Assembly (NCBI GenBank): GCA_013314735.1
Contig: JABUFD010000009.1
Coordinates: 31,778-95,777, forward strand
Direction of reading: 5' to 3'
DNA from: Anaerolineae bacterium
GTDB taxonomy: Bacteria > Chloroflexota > Anaerolineae > Anaerolineales > Anaerolineaceae
Length of the DNA stretch: 64,000 bases
Shown here: positions 35,348-45,336 of the stretch, piece after piece
Layout: every line of letters begins with the position of its first letter
Numbering within the stretch: position 1 is the stretch's first letter
The notes under the pieces: model-generated
Seen by the model: the letters and a program-made list of their open reading frames with translations, nothing else
Told to the model about the DNA's origin: nothing
Database searches by the model: none
Made by a program: the position numbers and the translations under genes

Positions 35348-36742
35348 TTACTCGAAATAGCTCAGGCCGCCGGATTCCTCCTGGCGGATGGGCAGGAGCA
35401 TCTCCTCGATGATCGGGGTGGTGAGGGAACGCGGGCGCTCGATGGACAGCCCCAGCGCGCGCGCCCACACCGCATGCGCCGACAGCCCCAGCAACCGGCT
35501 GGTGCCGAACAGGACGGTGTAGAATTCCACCTGGGTGATGCCGTAGTGGTATTGCAGCGTGCCGCTGATCGCGTCCACGTTGGGATATGGGTTCTTGATC
35601 TTGCCGGTGGCGCCCAGCACGCCGGGCATCACCTCGTACACGCGCCGCACCAGGGCGAAGATCGGGTCATCGGGCAGGTATTTCTGGGCGAAATCGTATT
35701 GCGCCAAAAAGCGCGGGTCGGTGCTGCGCAGCACGCCGTGCCCGTAACCGGGAATCACCTGGCCGGCGTTGAGAGTTTCGAGGGTGAAGGCTTCCAGCTC
35801 CGCCGGGGTGGGCACGCCGCCGCAGCGTTCCTGCAGTGCCAGCAGCCAGCGCAGGGTTTCCTGGTTGGCCAGCCCATGCAGCGGACCGGCCAGGGCATTC
35901 AGCCCCGCCGAACACGACAGGTACAGGTCTGACAGCGTGGACCCCACCAGGTGGGCGGTGTGCGCGCTGGCATTGCCATTCTCCTGGTCGGCATGCAGCA
36001 GCATGAACAGGCGCGTCAATTCCATGTATTCGGGGTCTGTACCGCGCCCGATCATGTGGGCAAAATTGGCGGACCAATCGAGAGCGGGATCGGGCACAGC
36101 TTCGGCGCCGCCGCGGTATTTGAGGTTGTAGATGGCAGCCGCCAGCAGGGGCAGGTTGGCGGTCAGGTTAAGGGCGTCCTCCAGCATCGGGCGCCAGTAG
36201 TCCTGGCGGGCAATCCCCTCGTGGTAGGCGCGCGCCGCGGCGGAATACGGCTGCATCGCAAGGATCGCCTGCGAGAGCAGGGTCATCGGGTGGGTGGTGG
36301 CGGGCATGGCGCGCAGCAGGTCATGCACATAGCCGGGCAGTCCCTGGCGCGCGCGCCACATCGCTTCAATTGCCAGGGCGTCTTCGAGGGTGGGGAAGCG
36401 GTCGACCATCAGCAGCCAATACAGCCCGCCGGCCAGCGGGTATTCCACTCCCCGCGGGCGCGGCAGCTTTTGCAGCAGGTCCTGGATCGGATAACCGCGC
36501 AGGCGGATGCCCTTGAAGGGATCGACATGCGATATTTCGGTGATCAGGGCATGCACCCCGCGCATCCCGCCGTAGGCCTGCGCCACGGTGATCTGCCCGA
36601 TGGGGGTGGAGCCGTAATCTTTCAGCAGGCGCCGGATGCGTTCGCGCCAGGCGGGCAGGCTCTCAGCGATACGGGCTTCAAGGTCAATCGGTTTGGGAAC
36701 ATCCGCGGAAAGCGCGGGGATCGGGTTGGTTTCTGTGAACAT
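35348..36742 (-). CDS. gltA: Citrate synthase, mitochondrial-type
   Basis: A 464-aa citrate synthase (acetyl-CoA + oxaloacetate to citrate). The sequence is closer in style to the eukaryotic mitochondrial/type-I group than to E. coli GltA: SAHTAHLVGSTLSDLYLS, then AGPLHGLANQETLRWL. Catalytic and substrate residues are His250, His289 (GPLHGLANQ), His335 (PGYGHGVLR) and Asp390 (PNVDAISG). AGGAG lies upstream of the ATG. It is encoded between an IclR regulator and the DUF4914 gene, all leftward. Confidence 0.95.
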   Translation of the reverse strand: MFTETNPIPALSADVPKPIDLEARIAESLPAWRERIRRLLKDYGSTPIGQITVAQAYGGMRGVHALITEISHVDPFKGIRLRGYPIQDLLQKLPRPRGVEYPLAGGLYWLLMVDRFPTLEDALAIEAMWRARQGLPGYVHDLLRAMPATTHPMTLLSQAILAMQPYSAAARAYHEGIARQDYWRPMLEDALNLTANLPLLAAAIYNLKYRGGAEAVPDPALDWSANFAHMIGRGTDPEYMELTRLFMLLHADQENGNASAHTAHLVGSTLSDLYLSCSAGLNALAGPLHGLANQETLRWLLALQERCGGVPTPAELEAFTLETLNAGQVIPGYGHGVLRSTDPRFLAQYDFAQKYLPDDPIFALVRRVYEVMPGVLGATGKIKNPYPNVDAISGTLQYHYGITQVEFYTVLFGTSRLLGLSAHAVWARALGLSIERPRSLTTPIIEEMLLPIRQEESGGLSYFE

Positions 36743-36835
36743 CTCTTCTCCTGGGAGGGTCTTCGATTGCGTCAGCGGCGGGGGTCAACGGGCACCCGGC
36801 GGGGTGCGGGGAAACAGCACGAAGGGAAGGCGGCG

Positions 36836-37633
36836 TTATTGCCGCCCCGCCTGGATGCCGGGTTTTCGCTGTACGGTGCTGAAGCCCAGCAGGCGCGAAA
36901 TATGCGATGCGGTGCGCGTGGCCGATTTGATATAGCGCTCCACCTGCTGTTCCTGGAAGCGCTGGCTGGGGCCGGAGATGGTCAGGGCAGCGACCATCTG
37001 CCCGCGCTGGTTAAAGATCGGCGCCGCCACGCCGGAGGCGTCAATCGTCCATTCGCCGTGGCTGACGGCAAAGCCCTGCCCGCGGATCAGCGCCGCCTGG
37101 CGGCGCAGCTCATCGGGGTCGGTGAGGGTGTAGGGGGTGAACACTTCCAGTTCGCTTTCCGCCAATATCTGGTCGCGCTCGGTATCCGGCAGGTAGGCGA
37201 GGAACAGCTTGCCGGCGGAACCGGCGTGCAGCGGCAAGTGCCGCCCCACGCGCGCCACCACGCGCACGTTCTGTTCACTTTCCAGCCGCTCCACGCACAC
37301 GCGCTCGGCACCTTCCATGATATACAGGCTGATGGTTTCGCCGGTGGTGCGCTGCAGATCGTAGATGTAAGGCAGCGCCAGGCTGCGCACATCCACACTG
37401 GCGGAATACACCTCGGCCCACGCCAGCACCTTGCCTGCCAGGGAATACTGGCGCGTTTCGGGGTCCTGCACCAGCAGCCCCAGCTGGCGCAGCGATGCCA
37501 GCAGGCGCCCGGCGGTACTGGAAGAAAACCCGGCCAGGCGGGCGGCCTCGCGCACACCCAGGTGAGGCTGTTCACGGGTGAAGCAGTCCAGCAGTTGTAC
37601 GGCGCGGGTGAGGGTTTTGGAAGTTTCGTCCAT
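36836..37633 (-). CDS. IclR-family transcriptional regulator
   Basis: A 265-aa regulator with an N-terminal winged helix-turn-helix (about 10-70, including VREAARLAGFSSSTAGRLLA) and a C-terminal GAF-like effector domain (GRHLPLHAGSAGKLFLAY, FNQRGQMVAALTISGP). It diverges from isocitrate dehydrogenase and aconitase genes and precedes citrate synthase, so it probably controls the oxidative TCA segment. Its own leader contains overlapping TGTCCC/GGGACA palindromes that are the obvious binding site. The effector may be a TCA intermediate or glyoxylate-like acid (inference). Confidence 0.92.
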   Translation of the reverse strand: MDETSKTLTRAVQLLDCFTREQPHLGVREAARLAGFSSSTAGRLLASLRQLGLLVQDPETRQYSLAGKVLAWAEVYSASVDVRSLALPYIYDLQRTTGETISLYIMEGAERVCVERLESEQNVRVVARVGRHLPLHAGSAGKLFLAYLPDTERDQILAESELEVFTPYTLTDPDELRRQAALIRGQGFAVSHGEWTIDASGVAAPIFNQRGQMVAALTISGPSQRFQEQQVERYIKSATRTASHISRLLGFSTVQRKPGIQAGRQ

Positions 37634-37645
37634 CAAAAGGAAAAT

Positions 37646-37673
37646 TGTCCCTGAATTTGGGACACTGTCCCAA
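37646..37673. promoter_or_regulatory. Operator of the IclR-type regulator: overlapping palindromes
   Basis: TGTCCC (37646-37651), GGGACA (37659-37664) and TGTCCC (37666-37671) make two overlapping inverted repeats. The second, TTGGGACA-C-TGTCCCAA, is perfect over 17 bp. The site lies 12-40 bp inside the regulator's own transcript and upstream of the divergent icd-acnA genes. Confidence 0.75.
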
Positions 37674-37691
37674 AAAAGAATGTTATCATTG

Positions 37692-37720
37692 ATTATAGAA
37701 TTTCACCCGCCATTTGTCAA
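37692..37720 (-). promoter_or_regulatory. Consensus sigma-70-type promoter of the iclR-gltA side
   Basis: On the minus strand TTGACA (37715-37720) and TATAAT (37692-37697) are separated by exactly 17 bp, a full consensus match. Transcription would start near 37685 and run through the operator. Confidence 0.85.
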
Positions 37721-37761
37721 TCATCCGCGGGGATTGCATGGATTCCAGGAGGAGTGTTCCC

Positions 37762-39075
<1,314 letters not shown>

Positions 39076-39126
39076 TCCGCTGCCCCGTTCCCGTACCCCC
39101 ACGAACATTCATTCCAGGATATCCCC

Positions 39127-41814
39127 ATGAAACAAACCCTGCACATCGACGGCACCCCCTGCCATATTTATGATCTCCCGCGCGCGGCCCGCGCCCGTGG
39201 TGCAGGCGAAGCCTTGCTGCGCCTGCCGTATTCGCTGCGCATCCTGCTGGAAAATGCCCTGCGCCATGCCGCGCAGGATGAGCAAGCCGCCGCGGCCGTA
39301 ACAGCCCTGCTGGACTGGCAGCCCAATGCAGCCACCCCGCGCCCGGCAGTGCCGTTTTACCCCGCCCGTGTGCTGCTGCAGGACCTGACCGGCGTACCGC
39401 TGGTGGTCGACCTGGCGGCGATGCGCGCCGCCCTGGCCCGCATGGGTGGCGACCCCGCCCGCATTTCCCCCGTGATCCCCGCCGACCTGGTGATTGACCA
39501 CTCGGTGCATGTTGATGTTACCGGCACGCCGGACGCGATGGCGCGCAACATCGCCCTCGAGTACGAACGCAACCACGAACGCTACGCGCTGCTGCGCTGG
39601 GCGCAGGAAGCCTTCGATACCCTGCGCGTGGTGCCGCCCGGCAAGGGCATCTGCCACCAGGTCAACCTCGAGGCCCTCGCCACCGTGGTAGCCGCGCGTG
39701 AAAGCGACGGCGAAACCACCCTCTTCCCTGATTCCGTCTTCGGCACCGATTCGCATACCCCGATGATCAACGGGCTGGGCGTACTCGGCTGGGGCGTGGG
39801 CGGGATTGAAGCCATCTCCGCCATGCTGGGCAAATCGGTCGAGATCGTCCTGCCGGATGTGATCGGGCTGGAACTGACCGGCAGCCTGCGCGAGGGAGTG
39901 ATGCCCACCGGGCTGACCCTGGCGATCGTGGAACGCCTGCGCCAGGAGGGCGTGGTTGGCAAATTCATCGAAGCCTTCGGCGACGGCCTCGACAACATCA
40001 GCCTGCCCGACCGGGCGATGATCGCCAACATGACCCCCGAAAGCGGCGCCACCGTGACCTACTTCCCGGTGGATGCCATCACGCTGGACTACCTGCGCCT
40101 CAGCGGGCGCGATGAGAACCTGGTGCGGCGGGTGAAAGCCTATTGCAAGGCGCAGGCCCTGTTCCGCGATACCGACGCCCCCCTGCCGCATTTCTCGCGC
40201 GTAATCACGATTGACCTGCGCGCAATCGAGCCCAGCCTGGCCGGCCCCACCCGCCCACAGGATCGCATGCCGATGCGCCGCATGGCGGCCGCCTTTGGCG
40301 AGTCGCTGGCGAAACCCCGCGCCGAACGCGGGTTCGAGATTCCCGCAGAGGCACGCAGCGCCAGCGCCGTGGTCACGCTCGAAGGCAGCGACTACACCCT
40401 GCGCCACGGCTCACTCCTGATCGCGGCGATCACCTCCTGCACCAATACCAGCAACCCGGCTGTGATGCTGGCGGCCGGCCTGCTGGCAAAGCATGCCGTC
40501 GAACGCGGACTGGCTGTCAGCCCGACGGTGAAATGCTCGCTGATGCCGGGTTCGCGCGTGGTGACGGAATACCTGCAACAGGCCGGGCTGCTGGAACCGC
40601 TGGCAGCACTGGGGTTTGGCCTGGCGGGCTACGGCTGCGGCAGCTGCATCGGCAATTCCGGCCCGTTGGCGCCGGGCATCGCTGAAGCGGTGCAGGCGCA
40701 TCACCTCGTGGCAGCCAGCATCAGCTCCGCCAACCGCAACTTTGAAGGCCGCATCCACCCCGCCACGCGCGCCAATTACCTCGCCGCCCCGCCGCTGGTG
40801 GTGGCGTATGCCCTCGCCGGGCGGGTCGATATCGACCTGGCCTCCGAGCCGCTGGGCACCGGCCGCGATGGCAAGGCGGTCTATCTCAGCGATATCTACC
40901 CCGCGCGCGCCGAGGTGGAGGAGTGGTTCAGCATCATCAGCCCCGAGCTGTTCCGCGCCAGCTACCGCGACCTGTTCAGCGGCGATGAGCGCTGGCAGGC
41001 GATCCCCACCAGCCACACCGCCCTGTATGCCTGGGACCCCGCCTCCACCTATATCCAGCAGCCGCCCTACTTTGCCGCCCTCGAACACGGCGCTGCCGCC
41101 CAGCCGGCGGAAATCCGTGACGCACGCGTGCTGGCCTGGTTCGGCGATTCGATCACCACCGACCACATCTCCCCCGCCGGGAGCATCGCGCCCCGTTCCG
41201 CCGCGGCCGAGTACCTGCAGGCGCAGGGCGTGGCGCCGGCGGCGTTCAACTCCTACGGCGCGCGGCGCGGCAACGACCGCGTGCTGGCGCGCGGTACCTT
41301 TGCCAACATCCGCCTCAAGAACCGCCTGGTGCCGGGCGTGGAAGGCGGCGTTACCCGCCTCCTGCCGCAGGGTGACGTACTGCGCATCTACGATGCCGCT
41401 CAACGCTACCAACAAACGGACACCCCCCTCATCATCCTCGCCGGCAAGGAATACGGCACCGGCTCCAGCCGCGATTGGGCCGCCAAGGGTCCGCTCCTGC
41501 TGGGGGTGCGCGCGGTGATCGCGCAATCGTTCGAGCGCATCCACCGCGCCAACCTGGTGGGGATGGGTGTGCTGCCGCTGGAATTTTTGCCCGGTGAGAA
41601 TGCCGATACGCTGGGGCTGAATGGTGAGGAATGCTATACCCTGCGCGGACTGGATGCCCTCACCCCGCGCCAGACGCTGACAGTGGAAGCCGTTCGCCCC
41701 GATGGGAACGTGCTGCGCTTTACCGTCACCGCGCGCATCGACACCCCAGGCGAGGTGCGCATGTTCCAGTGCGGCGGCATCCTGCATGAGGCATTATTGC
41801 AGATGCGCGCATGA
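39127..41814 (+). CDS. acnA: Aconitate hydratase A
   Basis: An 895-aa AcnA/IRP-type aconitase (citrate to isocitrate). The [4Fe-4S] ligands are Cys438 in ITSCTNTSNP and Cys504/Cys507 in GYGCGSCIGNSG. DSHTPMINGLGVLGWGVGG and the C-terminal swivel domain with KEYGTGSSRDWAAKG are intact. It follows icd by 51 bp, so the pair is probably one transcript. With citrate synthase on the other side of the regulator this gives the full route from oxaloacetate to 2-oxoglutarate. Confidence 0.97.
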   Translation: MKQTLHIDGTPCHIYDLPRAARARGAGEALLRLPYSLRILLENALRHAAQDEQAAAAVTALLDWQPNAATPRPAVPFYPARVLLQDLTGVPLVVDLAAMRAALARMGGDPARISPVIPADLVIDHSVHVDVTGTPDAMARNIALEYERNHERYALLRWAQEAFDTLRVVPPGKGICHQVNLEALATVVAARESDGETTLFPDSVFGTDSHTPMINGLGVLGWGVGGIEAISAMLGKSVEIVLPDVIGLELTGSLREGVMPTGLTLAIVERLRQEGVVGKFIEAFGDGLDNISLPDRAMIANMTPESGATVTYFPVDAITLDYLRLSGRDENLVRRVKAYCKAQALFRDTDAPLPHFSRVITIDLRAIEPSLAGPTRPQDRMPMRRMAAAFGESLAKPRAERGFEIPAEARSASAVVTLEGSDYTLRHGSLLIAAITSCTNTSNPAVMLAAGLLAKHAVERGLAVSPTVKCSLMPGSRVVTEYLQQAGLLEPLAALGFGLAGYGCGSCIGNSGPLAPGIAEAVQAHHLVAASISSANRNFEGRIHPATRANYLAAPPLVVAYALAGRVDIDLASEPLGTGRDGKAVYLSDIYPARAEVEEWFSIISPELFRASYRDLFSGDERWQAIPTSHTALYAWDPASTYIQQPPYFAALEHGAAAQPAEIRDARVLAWFGDSITTDHISPAGSIAPRSAAAEYLQAQGVAPAAFNSYGARRGNDRVLARGTFANIRLKNRLVPGVEGGVTRLLPQGDVLRIYDAAQRYQQTDTPLIILAGKEYGTGSSRDWAAKGPLLLGVRAVIAQSFERIHRANLVGMGVLPLEFLPGENADTLGLNGEECYTLRGLDALTPRQTLTVEAVRPDGNVLRFTVTARIDTPGEVRMFQCGGILHEALLQMRA

Positions 41815-41869
41815 GGCTGGCAGGGCGATGATCATTAATCCTGCAGGCCAATCGTTAAAGGAAGGTGAC

Positions 41870-42664
41870 ATGAAGAATATGCGAACCTATGGAAATTCTC
41901 CCTACCGCGTGGCGTTGATCCACGGCGGCCCGGGCGCGGGCGGCGAGATGGCGCCGGTGGCGCGCGCGCTTGCACCGGAGTGGAGCGTTTTGGAACCGAT
42001 CCAGACCGCCCTTACCCTCGTCGGGCAGGTGGATGAATTGCGGGATGTGTTGGCGAAGTACGGCGAACCCCCGCTGACCCTGGTGGGTTATTCCTGGGGG
42101 GCATGGTTGATCTTCCTCACCGCCGCCCGTTACCCGGCGCTGGTGAAAAAACTGATCCTGGTCAGCAGCGGCCCGTTTGAAGCCAGCTATGTGCGGCAGC
42201 TGGAAGCCACCCGGCAGCGCCGCCTGAGTGAGGCCGAAAACGCCGAGTTTGCCGGGATTGTGCACCGCCTGGGGGATGCCGCCGGCGGTGACAAGGATGC
42301 CCTGCTGGAGCGGTTGGGCGCGCTGGTCTCCAAAACCGACAACCATACCCCCTGCGAGGACGACCTGCGGGAAACGGATCACGTGCCGGTGAGCGGGGAC
42401 ATCTTCCAGGGGGTGTGGAATGAAGCGGCCGGCATGCGGGAGAGCGGCGCATTGCTGCGCCTGGGGCAGCACATCCAGTGCCCCGTGACCGCCATCCACG
42501 GCGATTATGACCCGCACCCGGCAGAGGGTGTGCGGCAGCCGCTGGCGCGGGTGATTACGGATTTCCGCTTTGTGCTGATTCCCCAATGCGGGCATACCCC
42601 GTGGGCTGAACGCCACGCCCAGGATGAATTCTACCGGGTGCTCCGGGAGGAACTGCGGGTCTGA
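41870..42664 (+). CDS. Alpha/beta-hydrolase fold protein
   Basis: A 264-aa hydrolase. Oxyanion-side motif HGGPGAGGE (18-26), nucleophile elbow GYSWGAW with Ser75, an acid in HGDYDPHP and the catalytic histidine in QCGHTPW near residue 243. The start at 41870 is chosen for GGAAGGTGAC just upstream. It follows aconitase by 55 bp on the same strand and may be co-transcribed. The substrate cannot be read from the sequence; proline iminopeptidase-like or esterase activities are typical for this HGGPG type. Confidence 0.85.
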   Translation: MKNMRTYGNSPYRVALIHGGPGAGGEMAPVARALAPEWSVLEPIQTALTLVGQVDELRDVLAKYGEPPLTLVGYSWGAWLIFLTAARYPALVKKLILVSSGPFEASYVRQLEATRQRRLSEAENAEFAGIVHRLGDAAGGDKDALLERLGALVSKTDNHTPCEDDLRETDHVPVSGDIFQGVWNEAAGMRESGALLRLGQHIQCPVTAIHGDYDPHPAEGVRQPLARVITDFRFVLIPQCGHTPWAERHAQDEFYRVLREELRV

Positions 42665-42689
42665 TGCCGTCCGCGGGACCGGCAGCCTG

Positions 42690-43313
42690 CTAGCGCAGCG
42701 CCTGGCCCCCGCCGTACACCAGCTGGTAATCCTCGATCGATGCCTGTACCACGGCGTGGGCGGTCTCGGCGCCGTAGATGCTGCGCACATAGGTGCAGTC
42801 CTCTTCGCCTTCCACCATCTTGTAGGTGCGGAAGTAATGCGACAGGCGCTCCACCAGCACCGGCGGCAGTTGGTGGATGTCTGTGACATCCTGCCACACC
42901 AGGTCATTCGACAGCACCGAAACGATCTTGTCATCGGCTTCCTGGTGGTCCACCAGCTGGATGCCGCCGATCACCCGCGCGGTGAGGAGGATCTCGCCGC
43001 GGTTGATGGGGCGCTCGGAGATGACGCAGATATCCAGCGGGTCGCCGTCAGCGCGGGTCACGTCCGGATTCAGGCCGGCCACGCGTTCCCCGCAGTAGGT
43101 GCGCGGGATGAAACCGTACAGCGTGGGCGGCACCGACGAGGCGCGCTGCGGACGGTCCACGCGGATGTAGCCGGTGGTTTTGTCGATCTCGAACTTGACC
43201 GCGTCGAAGGTGGTGATCTCAATGAACGCGGTCACCAGCTGCGGCGGCTGCGGGCCGGTTTCCAGCCCATGCCAGGGATGCGGACGCCAGTAATAGAAAG
43301 CCTTGGGGAACAT
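42690..43313 (-). CDS. ppa: Inorganic pyrophosphatase, family I
   Basis: A 207-aa soluble pyrophosphatase (PPi to 2 Pi). The metal-binding signature DGDPLDICVI is at residues 89-98, and the substrate lysine region EIDKTTGYIRVDR is at about 42-54. The C-terminal part is somewhat longer than in E. coli Ppa. The ATG at 43313 has GAGGTG upstream, and a TATAAT box lies at 43347-43352 on the minus strand. It converges with the hydrolase gene and is monocistronic. Confidence 0.93.
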   Translation of the reverse strand: MFPKAFYYWRPHPWHGLETGPQPPQLVTAFIEITTFDAVKFEIDKTTGYIRVDRPQRASSVPPTLYGFIPRTYCGERVAGLNPDVTRADGDPLDICVISERPINRGEILLTARVIGGIQLVDHQEADDKIVSVLSNDLVWQDVTDIHQLPPVLVERLSHYFRTYKMVEGEEDCTYVRSIYGAETAHAVVQASIEDYQLVYGGGQALR

Positions 43314-43455
43314 GCGCCACCTCGTATATAGGTACCAGTTGCTTTGATTATACCCATCTTTCCCTGAATGGATGTGCGTTTTTGGCGGCACGGGCTGGTG
43401 CTGCCTACCGCAATCGCATCCCGCCGGGCTGTGATGATTATGCGAACGCCCCCGG

Positions 43456-43490
43456 TGCAGGGGCGTGGCTCAACCGCGCTGGCCTATGGC
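43456..43490 (+). repeat. Degenerate copy of the dispersed GC palindrome
   Basis: GGGGCGTGGCTCAACCGCGC at about 43460-43479 is a decayed form of the GGGGCGCGGCT-N-AGCCGCGC element found at five other places in the window. The 235-bp gap around it holds no gene. Confidence 0.5.
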
Positions 43491-43548
43491 ACAGCCAGGC
43501 CGAAGATGCATACAGCGGCAAAAATTTGCGGGTTAATCCACCGCCCGG

Positions 43549-44904
43549 TCACTCCGCCTGCATCACGTAACTCTCATCCAGCACCTGTCCCTCCCCCCCG
43601 TAGGCGACGATGTGGATGCTGGCCTCGTTGAATTCCAGCAGCACCCAGTGCGATTGGCGCAGCACCACCTCGCTTTGCGGCAGGTAGCTGCCCAGCGCGT
43701 ACAGCACCTCCGACCCGCCCCCCGCCACCAGGTAGGTGATGCTGTTGACCTGCAGGCGCTCGTAGTGGTGGAAATGCCCCGACAGCACCAGCGGCACAGA
43801 CCCGCCCTCGAACTGCGGCACCCAGCGCCGCTGCGGCGGCAGGCTGTCTTCGGCATGCACGCTGCTGGAGCTGAAGGGCGCCACGTGCAGCACCACCACC
43901 GTGAAGCGCACGCTTTCATCCGCCAGGCGCTGCGCCAGCCAGGCTTCCTGCTCCGCCAGCCCGGACGCGCCGAACAGCACCTGGCTGTCGAGGAACAGGA
44001 ACTGGATGCCGTTTTGCACCACGGCGTAATATTGCATTGTCGGTGAACCGCTGAGGGCATTGGCGGCCAGCGGGAAGGCATGGAAATAAAACGGCTGCCC
44101 CTCGTAGCGGATGTCGGCGTCATAATCGTGGTTGCCGGGGATGGGATACACCGATCCCTGGCGCAGCAGGGGTTCAAACGGGGTGTAGAAAGCCTGGCCG
44201 TAGAAGGCGAACGGGTCCAGCCCGCTTTCCTGCGCGTCGGCCACATCACCGCCGTGGATCACAAAATCGAGGTCGGCCTGCGCCATGGCCTGCACCAGGG
44301 CGTTGGTGGTTGCATCGCCGAAGCTGGCATCGCTGATGAACCCCACCCGCAGCGCGGCGGAACCACCGGGCGTGGTGAAACCCAGCGGCCCCCAGGCGCG
44401 CCCGTCGTAGTGCGGCTCCACCAATGCGCCGTTCTCTTCCAGCGCCACCAGCACATGGTAGGCGGTGGCCGGCGCCAACCCGCTCACCAGCAGGTTCTGG
44501 CGCGTTTCGCCGGGGATCAACGGGACGCTGAATACCGCCCCGCCCGCCGCTGGCTGCACATACACCTGCCCGGCGGCAGGCTGCACCAGTTCAAAGAACA
44601 GCGAAGCGCTTTGTTCGGTGAGGGCGCGCAGGGTGGGCGGCAGGCGGTAGGCGGCCGTCTCACTCAGCGCCAGCGCCAGGGGCAGCGGCGTGGGCGCGGC
44701 GGTGGGGCCGGGGGAGGGCGTGGCAGAAGGCAGCGCGGACGGCGTGGGCAAGGGCGGCAGCGGGGTTGGGGAGAGCGTCGTTGTGGCGGCAGGCGGCAGG
44801 GTCGGCAGCGCCGGGCTACCGGCGCGCGGGGCACAGGCGGCCAGCAGGCCGAACACGATCAGCAGGGCGGAAGCCGTCACCACGGCGGGGGTACGATTGC
44901 GCAT
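43549..44904 (-). CDS. Lipoprotein calcineurin-like metallophosphatase (purple acid phosphatase type)
   Basis: A 451-aa surface lipoprotein: signal peptide with Cys24 (LLAACAP), a Pro/Thr/Ser-rich linker to about residue 75, a fibronectin-like N-domain, then a calcineurin-like phosphoesterase. Metal motifs: GGDVAD, GNHDYD, LHVAPFS and SGHFHHYERL. The first motif of the family (D-x-H) is altered, reading FISDASFGD. It probably hydrolyses extracellular phosphoesters. TACAAT ends 6 nt before the ATG and GGAG is too distant, so it may be leaderless. Confidence 0.88.
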   Translation of the reverse strand: MRNRTPAVVTASALLIVFGLLAACAPRAGSPALPTLPPAATTTLSPTPLPPLPTPSALPSATPSPGPTAAPTPLPLALALSETAAYRLPPTLRALTEQSASLFFELVQPAAGQVYVQPAAGGAVFSVPLIPGETRQNLLVSGLAPATAYHVLVALEENGALVEPHYDGRAWGPLGFTTPGGSAALRVGFISDASFGDATTNALVQAMAQADLDFVIHGGDVADAQESGLDPFAFYGQAFYTPFEPLLRQGSVYPIPGNHDYDADIRYEGQPFYFHAFPLAANALSGSPTMQYYAVVQNGIQFLFLDSQVLFGASGLAEQEAWLAQRLADESVRFTVVVLHVAPFSSSSVHAEDSLPPQRRWVPQFEGGSVPLVLSGHFHHYERLQVNSITYLVAGGGSEVLYALGSYLPQSEVVLRQSHWVLLEFNEASIHIVAYGGEGQVLDESYVMQAE

Positions 44905-44910
44905 ACTTGT

Positions 44911-44916
44911 ATTGTA
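44911..44916 (-). promoter_or_regulatory. TACAAT box directly before the metallophosphatase ATG
   Basis: Minus-strand TACAAT, then six bases, then ATG at 44904. The geometry implies a leaderless transcript. Confidence 0.45.
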
Positions 44917-45073
44917 CTCCCGAATCCGCGCCGGACGGGCGGGTTGGGTTCCCGTGGCTGTTGATCATGTACCACTCACGAACCCTCTTCAGGTCAGGAG
45001 CAGAAAGACCCTGATCACCGTGACGCGACATCCCCTGTCCTGGAGATCGGTTTTCATCTGAAAAAACGCTTAT

Positions 45074-45102
45074 TTGCATACCGGGCGCAAGGGGGGTAGA
45101 AT
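45074..45102 (+). promoter_or_regulatory. Sigma-70-type promoter of the candidate non-coding RNA
   Basis: TTGCAT (45074-45079), a 17-bp spacer and TAGAAT (45097-45102), reading rightward into a region with no gene on that strand. The predicted start is near 45109. Confidence 0.6.
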
Positions 45103-45108
45103 AATTGC

Positions 45109-45316
45109 TGTACAACGTACTGGGCGTCGCAGTCCCTGAAGAATCCGAAAACAACGAGATTGAAATTGTTATCCTCCACATCGCAGCCACAGCATTGACC
45201 CTGCCAGGCATTCCCGCGCGTTACCGCCCTCTTTGCCGCACACAACGCATTTCTTTGGGACCCCCCGCAACAGCCACCGGCCCCGGCGAACAACTCGCCC
45301 GGGGCCGGTTTTTTGT
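45109..45316 (+). ncRNA. Candidate small non-coding RNA, about 200 nt
   Basis: This stretch lies between two leftward genes but reads rightward from a good promoter to a strong terminator (45276-45316). It contains local pairing: GTAC/GTAC at the 5-prime end, AACAA/TTGTT near 45156-45178, and a possible long-range pairing of GTCCC (45132-45136) with GGGAC (45257-45261) that continues with G-U/A-U pairs, enclosed by GCTGT/ACAGC. The overall shape could resemble 6S RNA, but I see no conserved primary sequence that proves this. The only open frame on this strand runs through the terminator. Confidence 0.45.
45276..45316 (+). terminator. Rho-independent terminator after the candidate RNA
   Basis: ACCGGCCCCGG-CGA pairs with TCGCCCGGGGCCGGT (one bulged base) and is followed by TTTTTTGTTTT on the plus strand. 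No rightward protein gene ends here. The A-poor left side makes it a poor terminator for the leftward URO-D-fold gene that ends at 45337. Confidence 0.85.
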
Positions 45317-45336
45317 TTTCACAACAAGCAATACGC

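Noticed and set aside
44985..45025. CAGGTCAGG followed by a GA-rich hairpin, reminiscent of SRP RNA domain IV
   Set aside because: The nearly invariant CCGGAAGG..AGCAGCC core of SRP RNA is missing, so I do not call it.
44816..45211. A 131-codon leftward frame upstream of the metallophosphatase
   Set aside because: It overlaps the start of the lipoprotein gene in another frame and the candidate RNA region, with no recognisable motif.
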